From: JAIRLS01 sp031551455
Lineage (GTDB): Bacteria; Bacteroidota; Bacteroidia; Bacteroidales; UBA4181
Length of the DNA stretch: 29,161 nucleotides
Direction: 5' to 3'
Assembly: GCA_031551455.1 (NCBI GenBank)
Contig: JAVBNP010000212.1
Coordinates: 1 to 29,161 of the forward strand
Made by a program: the position numbers and the translations under genes. Below the pieces are notes generated by a model, which searched no databases, had not been told where the DNA came from, and was given only the letters and a program-made list of their open reading frames with translations. How positions within the stretch are numbered: the stretch's first letter is position 1; every line of letters begins with the position of its first letter. Positions 25,334 through 29,161 of this stretch are shown here, in pieces.

Positions 25334-27100
25334 CTACTTGCTCAATTCCTCCAAAACCTTCTTGGCCGAGTTCACTATATCTTTGCTTGGTGCTGTCGGT
25401 ATGGTGTTGTCGGCAAATTTGGCGACTTCCTCGTTTAACTTGGCTAACTTGGCCGGAGCATCGCCGTTGGAGGAAATCATGAATTTATTGTGTAAAATTC
25501 TGATTTTCTCGGCATCTTGAATGCCTTCCCGCAAACGCTCGAAACGTATGGAACTGCGCGGACCCGGATAAATGCTGTATGTATCGCCGCCGGGCCATGT
25601 GCGAAAACGCGAATCAATTTCGGGATTTTTCGTCCATGAATTATACGCCCAACGCAAAAAACCATCCAATCCGGCGCCGACGGCATGCCATGCCATGTAC
25701 GTGGCATCGGCGGGTTCGGAAAAAGTAAACACATTGGGGAATTTATGCGCGCAGCAAACATAATACGTGCTGGTTAATCCGTTTTGTTTACGATATGCAA
25801 GATCAGCCGCGTCGAAAGCATCTTCGAATGCCACGCAAAGATCTTTCAGAAACGGATATTCTTTATAACTTTTGTGATTGTCGGCAAAAGCAATACCGAA
25901 TTCGGGGGCAACTTTTTTCAACAAATCCAACATGGCTTTCATGTCCTTGGGCGAACGTTCGTCCATGGCAATATTGGTTATGTTCAACCAACCCTTTTCA
26001 CCGAGATGTTTACGAAAATCTTTCAAGAAGGGACTCCATAATGCAACAAATTCCTTTGATCCGGGCTTGGGATTAACGTCAACGTATTTCGCGGAGACGG
26101 CATCGTAATAATGCAATTCGTTGTTCCACGGAATCATCGAATAACAGTTAATCGCCTTTTTTACGCCGAGTCGCATCATCAGTTCCACCCAACGGTCGAA
26201 TATCGAATAATCGTACGTCCAGCTTCCGTCGGCTTGTTTTGTCCATGTAATCATGTCTTCGTACTGATCGTAACATTGATGATGCCACGGATCTTTGTTG
26301 ATATTGGCGGTAATCACCTTTTGTCCGGCATCGGCCAACATTTTCATCGGAGCTACCAACAATGCCCAGTGATCTTCCGACCAAGGCTTAACATTGTTGA
26401 CTCGCGCCACGGCCGAAGGATGTTGCCACATATCAAGATGAAATTGCCAATCTTTAGGTTCGGGAAGCGTTTGCGGTAATACTTCGATGTTGATATTCAA
26501 TTGATGTTTCTTTTGATCTCGCGCATAGATATGCAACGTGCTGGTATAAACACCCGGTTTCGCATCGGCAGGTATATTGAACGTTAACCAAACGGGACGG
26601 GTTGTTTTGGCGTCGAGGTTGAAACAGCTCAACGAATCCAACATGTCGGCGGACAACGACGAAGGATAATCGTCGTTATTACGCTTGGGGCCGCACGGTT
26701 CCGGATCAAAAACATCGGTAAGAACGTACCGAACAAAACGAGCTTGAGCGATGGAAGCATCTAAAACCCCTTCCGACGAAGTAAATGGAGAAAATTCGCA
26801 TTCTATTTGCTTGATATCTTTCGAAGACCATAAAACCGCTTGAGCGGAAATTCTCTCGCCTCGCCAAGCGCTGCCTTTCCACGAATCCGTTTTTTCAACA
26901 ACGGGAACGGTCGATTTGGCATATCGTTGATCGATACTTCCGAAAGAAACATTTAAATTACCGGGAACTCGTTCCCATTCGGCTTTATCAACGGGAACGG
27001 GATCGGGAGCCTCAATAAATGTATCGCAATTTTTCACGGGACGTGATTCGGAACATGCAATCGGCAGCAATACGAACAATAAGGGAAAAAATCGTTTCAT
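25334..27100 (-). CDS. DUF4091 / GH123-like glycoside hydrolase lipoprotein
   Basis: The 588-residue protein carries a lipoprotein signal (MKRFFPLLFVLLPIAC, Cys16). After an N-terminal beta-sandwich (about 40-210) it has a TIM-barrel domain matching DUF4091, which is the catalytic region of GH123 beta-N-acetylgalactosaminidases. The adjacent Asp-Glu pair expected for substrate-assisted catalysis is visible in NIAMDERSP (D380/E381), and DGFLRWAYNSWTKNP and RFERLREGIQDAEKIRIL are typical DUF4091 segments near the end. A likely role is removing N-acetylgalactosamine-type sugars from glycoconjugates outside the inner membrane; substrate is inferred from the family only. Promoter candidates lie at 27147-27180. 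It is divergent from the lytic transglycosylase. Confidence 0.85.
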   Translation of the reverse strand: MKRFFPLLFVLLPIACSESRPVKNCDTFIEAPDPVPVDKAEWERVPGNLNVSFGSIDQRYAKSTVPVVEKTDSWKGSAWRGERISAQAVLWSSKDIKQIECEFSPFTSSEGVLDASIAQARFVRYVLTDVFDPEPCGPKRNNDDYPSSLSADMLDSLSCFNLDAKTTRPVWLTFNIPADAKPGVYTSTLHIYARDQKKHQLNINIEVLPQTLPEPKDWQFHLDMWQHPSAVARVNNVKPWSEDHWALLVAPMKMLADAGQKVITANINKDPWHHQCYDQYEDMITWTKQADGSWTYDYSIFDRWVELMMRLGVKKAINCYSMIPWNNELHYYDAVSAKYVDVNPKPGSKEFVALWSPFLKDFRKHLGEKGWLNITNIAMDERSPKDMKAMLDLLKKVAPEFGIAFADNHKSYKEYPFLKDLCVAFEDAFDAADLAYRKQNGLTSTYYVCCAHKFPNVFTFSEPADATYMAWHAVGAGLDGFLRWAYNSWTKNPEIDSRFRTWPGGDTYSIYPGPRSSIRFERLREGIQDAEKIRILHNKFMISSNGDAPAKLAKLNEEVAKFADNTIPTAPSKDIVNSAKKVLEELSK

Positions 27101-27146
27101 CTTTTGTGCGTTTTTAAAGAAATGTACCGTTTTTGAGTATTGATTA

Positions 27147-27180
27147 CAAAATTATACAAATGTACGTATATAATTTCAAA
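27147..27180 (-). promoter_or_regulatory. Candidate promoter of the GH123-like gene
   Basis: Minus-strand TTTG (27180-27177) lies 22 nt upstream of TAATTTTG (27154-27147); a second -7-like box TACATTTG is at 27164-27157. The start codon at 27100 is 46 nt downstream of the first box. Confidence 0.5.
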
Positions 27181-27251
27181 CCGATCGTATTAATTTTATC
27201 GGAAGTTATCGGTTTTTCTTTTCCGGCTGTGGATATAAAGCGTATTTTTGG

Positions 27252-27259
27252 TACCTTTG
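27252..27259 (+). promoter_or_regulatory. Candidate -7 box for the lytic transglycosylase gene
   Basis: TACCTTTG fits TAnnTTTG and lies 72 nt before the ATG at 27332. It falls within the longer frame from 27248, which supports the downstream start. The -33 region is weak (TGTG near 27228). Confidence 0.45.
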
Positions 27260-27331
27260 CGACCTTTACGAATTATGTTGTCCCGGCGGAAAGCATTATT
27301 CGATCATTCCGTCAAAAAATCAATCATCGAT

Positions 27332-28339
27332 ATGAAAAATTATTATCGCGTTGCGACATTTGTGATATTGCCGATAACGGCCGCCTTTTTCGGATTTTGC
27401 GCTTCTTCGTCGTCCGGAAAACAGGAAAATGCGCCAACCGTCGACGGATCTCTTCGCGTGACCATTTCCCCCGTTATTCCCGAAAAAGTCGATTTCGCGG
27501 GAGAATCAATGCCGCTTGATTATTTTGACGTGCGGGAAAGTCTCGAACGGGAATTGATCGTCAACATGAATTTTCACTCCAATACCCTGCAATACCTCAA
27601 GCGCATTACCCGATATTTTCCGGTGATTGAACCGATATTGGAGGCAAACGGCATTCCCAACGATTTCAAATATTTATCGTTAATCGAAAGCGATTTCATG
27701 AATAAAGTATCTCCGAAAGGAGCGACGGGTTTTTGGCAATTCATGAAGGGAGCGGCCATAGACTACGGATTGGAGGTAAACAGCGAAGTGGATGAGCGAT
27801 ACCACATCGAAAAATCGACCGTTGCCGCTTGCAAGTACCTGAAGGAAGCATACGGAATATTCGGTAATTGGACCATGGCCGCCGCTTCGTACAACATGGG
27901 AAAAGGAGGATTGAGCAAACAAGTAAAACGTCAACAATGCGATTATTATTACGATTTGTTGCTCAACGAAGAAACCATGCGTTACCTGTATCGCATTGCG
28001 GCCGTAAAATTGATTTTGAACAACCCCGAAAAATACGGTTTCGATGTCTCCGAAAACGAAAAATATCAAGTTATTCCGTACACGGAAGTCGAAATAAAAA
28101 CAGCGGTAACGGATTGGACCGACTTTGCATTCAAACATCAAACCAACTACAAAATGCTGAAATATCTGAATCCGTGGTTACGCGACGTTAAACTTACCAA
28201 TTCGGCGCGAAAAACGTATGCAATCAAGGTGCCGAATGAAGGATTCAGAGGCGATTCGATGCACAGAATTAACGAAAAAGAAGCCGAAAAGATTGAACAA
28301 GAAAGCGAAAAGAGCAAAAACGAAGAAATTCAACAGTAA
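27332..28339 (+). CDS. MltD-like lytic transglycosylase without LysM repeats
   Basis: Lytic transglycosylases cut the glycan strands of peptidoglycan. From the ATG at 27332 the product has 335 residues with a signal peptide (MKNYYRVATFVILPITAAFFGF); Cys23 is present but the lipobox is poor, so lipidation is uncertain. The SLT fold shows catalytic Glu in LSLIESDF (E119), GATGFWQFM (130-138) and AAASYNMGKGG, the ES / G-x-x-Q / A-Y-N pattern of family 1D (MltD). The C-terminal part (about 260-335) has no LysM repeats, unlike E. coli MltD, and ends in a charged Glu/Lys tail. With EnvC this is the second cell-wall gene of the window, but the two are far apart. Confidence 0.9.
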   Translation: MKNYYRVATFVILPITAAFFGFCASSSSGKQENAPTVDGSLRVTISPVIPEKVDFAGESMPLDYFDVRESLERELIVNMNFHSNTLQYLKRITRYFPVIEPILEANGIPNDFKYLSLIESDFMNKVSPKGATGFWQFMKGAAIDYGLEVNSEVDERYHIEKSTVAACKYLKEAYGIFGNWTMAAASYNMGKGGLSKQVKRQQCDYYYDLLLNEETMRYLYRIAAVKLILNNPEKYGFDVSENEKYQVIPYTEVEIKTAVTDWTDFAFKHQTNYKMLKYLNPWLRDVKLTNSARKTYAIKVPNEGFRGDSMHRINEKEAEKIEQESEKSKNEEIQQ

Positions 28340-28414
28340 TCAACCGATTGCTTGTCGATAATCGACTTGTTCGTTTGAGTTTTCAACCGTTCAACCGACG
28401 GGAAAGATTCTTCT

Positions 28415-28429
28415 GTGACAATTTGTCAC
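28415..28429. promoter_or_regulatory. 15-bp palindrome upstream of htpG
   Basis: GTGACAA-T-TTGTCAC is a perfect 7-1-7 palindrome 104 nt before the htpG ATG and 76 nt after the transglycosylase stop. The size and symmetry fit a regulator binding site, perhaps for heat-shock control. No known regulator could be assigned. Confidence 0.45.
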
Positions 28430-28532
28430 TCCGAATCGAATTTTTATCTCAAAATGTCATGCATATCCCCGCCGGCACGGGCTTTGTTTGTTTTTCGGGT
28501 AAAATCATGTTAAACCGGTAAATAATAAATAT

Positions 28533-29161
28533 ATGCAAAAAGGAACCATTGGTGTTACCACCGAAAATATCTTTCCGATCATTAAGAAATTCCTGTATTC
28601 CGATCATGAAATCTTTCTGAGAGAAATAATTTCCAATGCCATTGATGCCACGCAAAAACTCAAGACGTTGGCATCGAACGGCGAATTCAAAGGCGAATTG
28701 GGGAATTTGACCATTCACGTAGCCCTCGAAAAGGACAAATTGATCATCACCGACCGCGGTATCGGGATGACCGCCGAAGAAATGGATAAGTACCTTAACC
28801 AAATAGCGTTTTCGAGCGCCGACGAATTTATCAAGAAATACAAAGATCAAAACATTATCGGACATTTCGGACTGGGCTTCTATTCGGCATTCATGGTGTC
28901 GAAAAAAGTGGAAGTACGCACCAAATCATATCAAGAAGGTGCACAAGCCGTAAAATGGACTTGTGACGGCAGTCCCGAATATAAGATGGAAGATTGCGAC
29001 AAGGCCGAACGCGGCACGGAAGTGATCTTGTACATTGATGATGAATCGAAGGAATTTCTCGAAGAGCCGCGCATCGAAGAATTATTGCGCAAATATTGTC
29101 GTTTTCTTCCCGTCGAAATCGCTTTCGGCAAGGAGAAGGAATGGAAAGACGGCAAACAGGT
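28533..29161 (+). CDS. htpG: Molecular chaperone HtpG (Hsp90), 5' part
   Basis: HtpG is the bacterial Hsp90, an ATP-driven cytoplasmic chaperone. Only the first 209 codons are in the window and the frame is open to the edge. The N-terminal ATPase domain is clear: MQKGTIGVTTENIFPII, the ATP-site helix EIFLREIISNAIDATQKLK, ITDRGIGMT, and the lid/glycine loop IIGHFGLGFYSAFMV. The ATG at 28533 gives the normal N-terminus. No Shine-Dalgarno is seen, and AT-rich sequence precedes it (AAATAATAAATAT). The missing part is beyond the right edge. Confidence 0.95.
   Translation, partial: MQKGTIGVTTENIFPIIKKFLYSDHEIFLREIISNAIDATQKLKTLASNGEFKGELGNLTIHVALEKDKLIITDRGIGMTAEEMDKYLNQIAFSSADEFIKKYKDQNIIGHFGLGFYSAFMVSKKVEVRTKSYQEGAQAVKWTCDGSPEYKMEDCDKAERGTEVILYIDDESKEFLEEPRIEELLRKYCRFLPVEIAFGKEKEWKDGKQ

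Noticed and set aside
28488..28512. Possible sigma-54 promoter (CGGCACGGGCTTTGTT) upstream of htpG
   Set aside because: The -24 GG is present but the -12 GC is GT and the flanks are poor; no sigma-54 activator site is seen.
1..29161. A multi-gene defence system, prophage, integron or CRISPR array
   Set aside because: No nuclease, methylase-restriction pair, integrase, transposase or spaced direct repeats were found; the helicase at 7100 is a stand-alone RecD-like enzyme with housekeeping neighbours.

Overview
The window looks like chromosomal DNA of a member of the Bacteroidota, most likely order Bacteroidales. The reasons are: Bacteroidetes-type promoter elements (TTTG, about 20 nt, TAnnTTTG), clearest in front of the EnvC-like gene at 1159; a DUF3822 gene next to rsmD; many short lipoprotein signal peptides; very few Shine-Dalgarno-like leaders; and moderately AT-rich DNA. 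No rRNA, tRNA, CRISPR array, prophage or transposase gene was seen. Species cannot be named from the sequence alone.

Layout. 1-3184 (minus strand): an EnvC-type murein hydrolase activator whose frame is cut by a TAA stop although the same frame continues to the window edge, then cysteine synthase and a dolichol-phosphate-mannose-synthase-like glycosyltransferase. 3481-4704 (plus): aroA. 4722-6997 (minus): a tightly overlapping four-gene operon of an unknown membrane-anchored protein, DUF3822, rsmD and DUF721/DciA-like. 7100-8515 (plus): a RecD-like helicase. 8516-8997: a gene-free stretch holding a fold-back element with terminal inverted repeats (8561-8769) and a perfect 14-bp hairpin (8946-8976). 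8998-12252 (minus): a putative glycoside hydrolase lipoprotein and an Nramp metal transporter whose start is preceded by a perfect 13-9-13 inverted repeat. 12413-13516 (plus): a secreted PHP-domain phosphoesterase. 13616-16252 (minus): valS, carrying a C-rich palindrome inside its coding sequence. 16443-17756 (plus): a BNR/sialidase-like lipoprotein. 17855-24422 (minus): a PpiD-like foldase, mnmD, pyruvate kinase, and an S9 oligopeptidase whose C-terminus is formed by a palindromic repeat. 24535-27100 (minus): a small unknown lipoprotein and a DUF4091/GH123-like lipoprotein. 27332-28339 (plus): an MltD-like lytic transglycosylase. 28533 to the end (plus): the first 209 codons of htpG, running off the window.

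How the genes fit together. Most are housekeeping genes: amino-acid and shikimate synthesis, tRNA and rRNA modification, tRNA charging, glycolysis, protein folding and cell-wall remodelling. Scattered singly among them are four exported hydrolases, three probably acting on glycans (8998, 16443, 25334) and one on phosphoesters (12413). No SusC/SusD pair is present, so they do not form a canonical polysaccharide-utilisation locus here. This suggests scavenging of amino-sugar or sialylated glycans, but that is inference.

The most unusual material is non-coding: the premature stop in envC, palindromic repeats that have entered or reshaped two coding sequences (valS and the S9 peptidase), the TIR-bounded fold-back element, and the palindromes upstream of the Nramp gene and htpG. 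I did not find a convincing new multi-gene system. The best unknown-gene lead is the conserved-looking membrane protein / DUF3822 pair in the rsmD operon.
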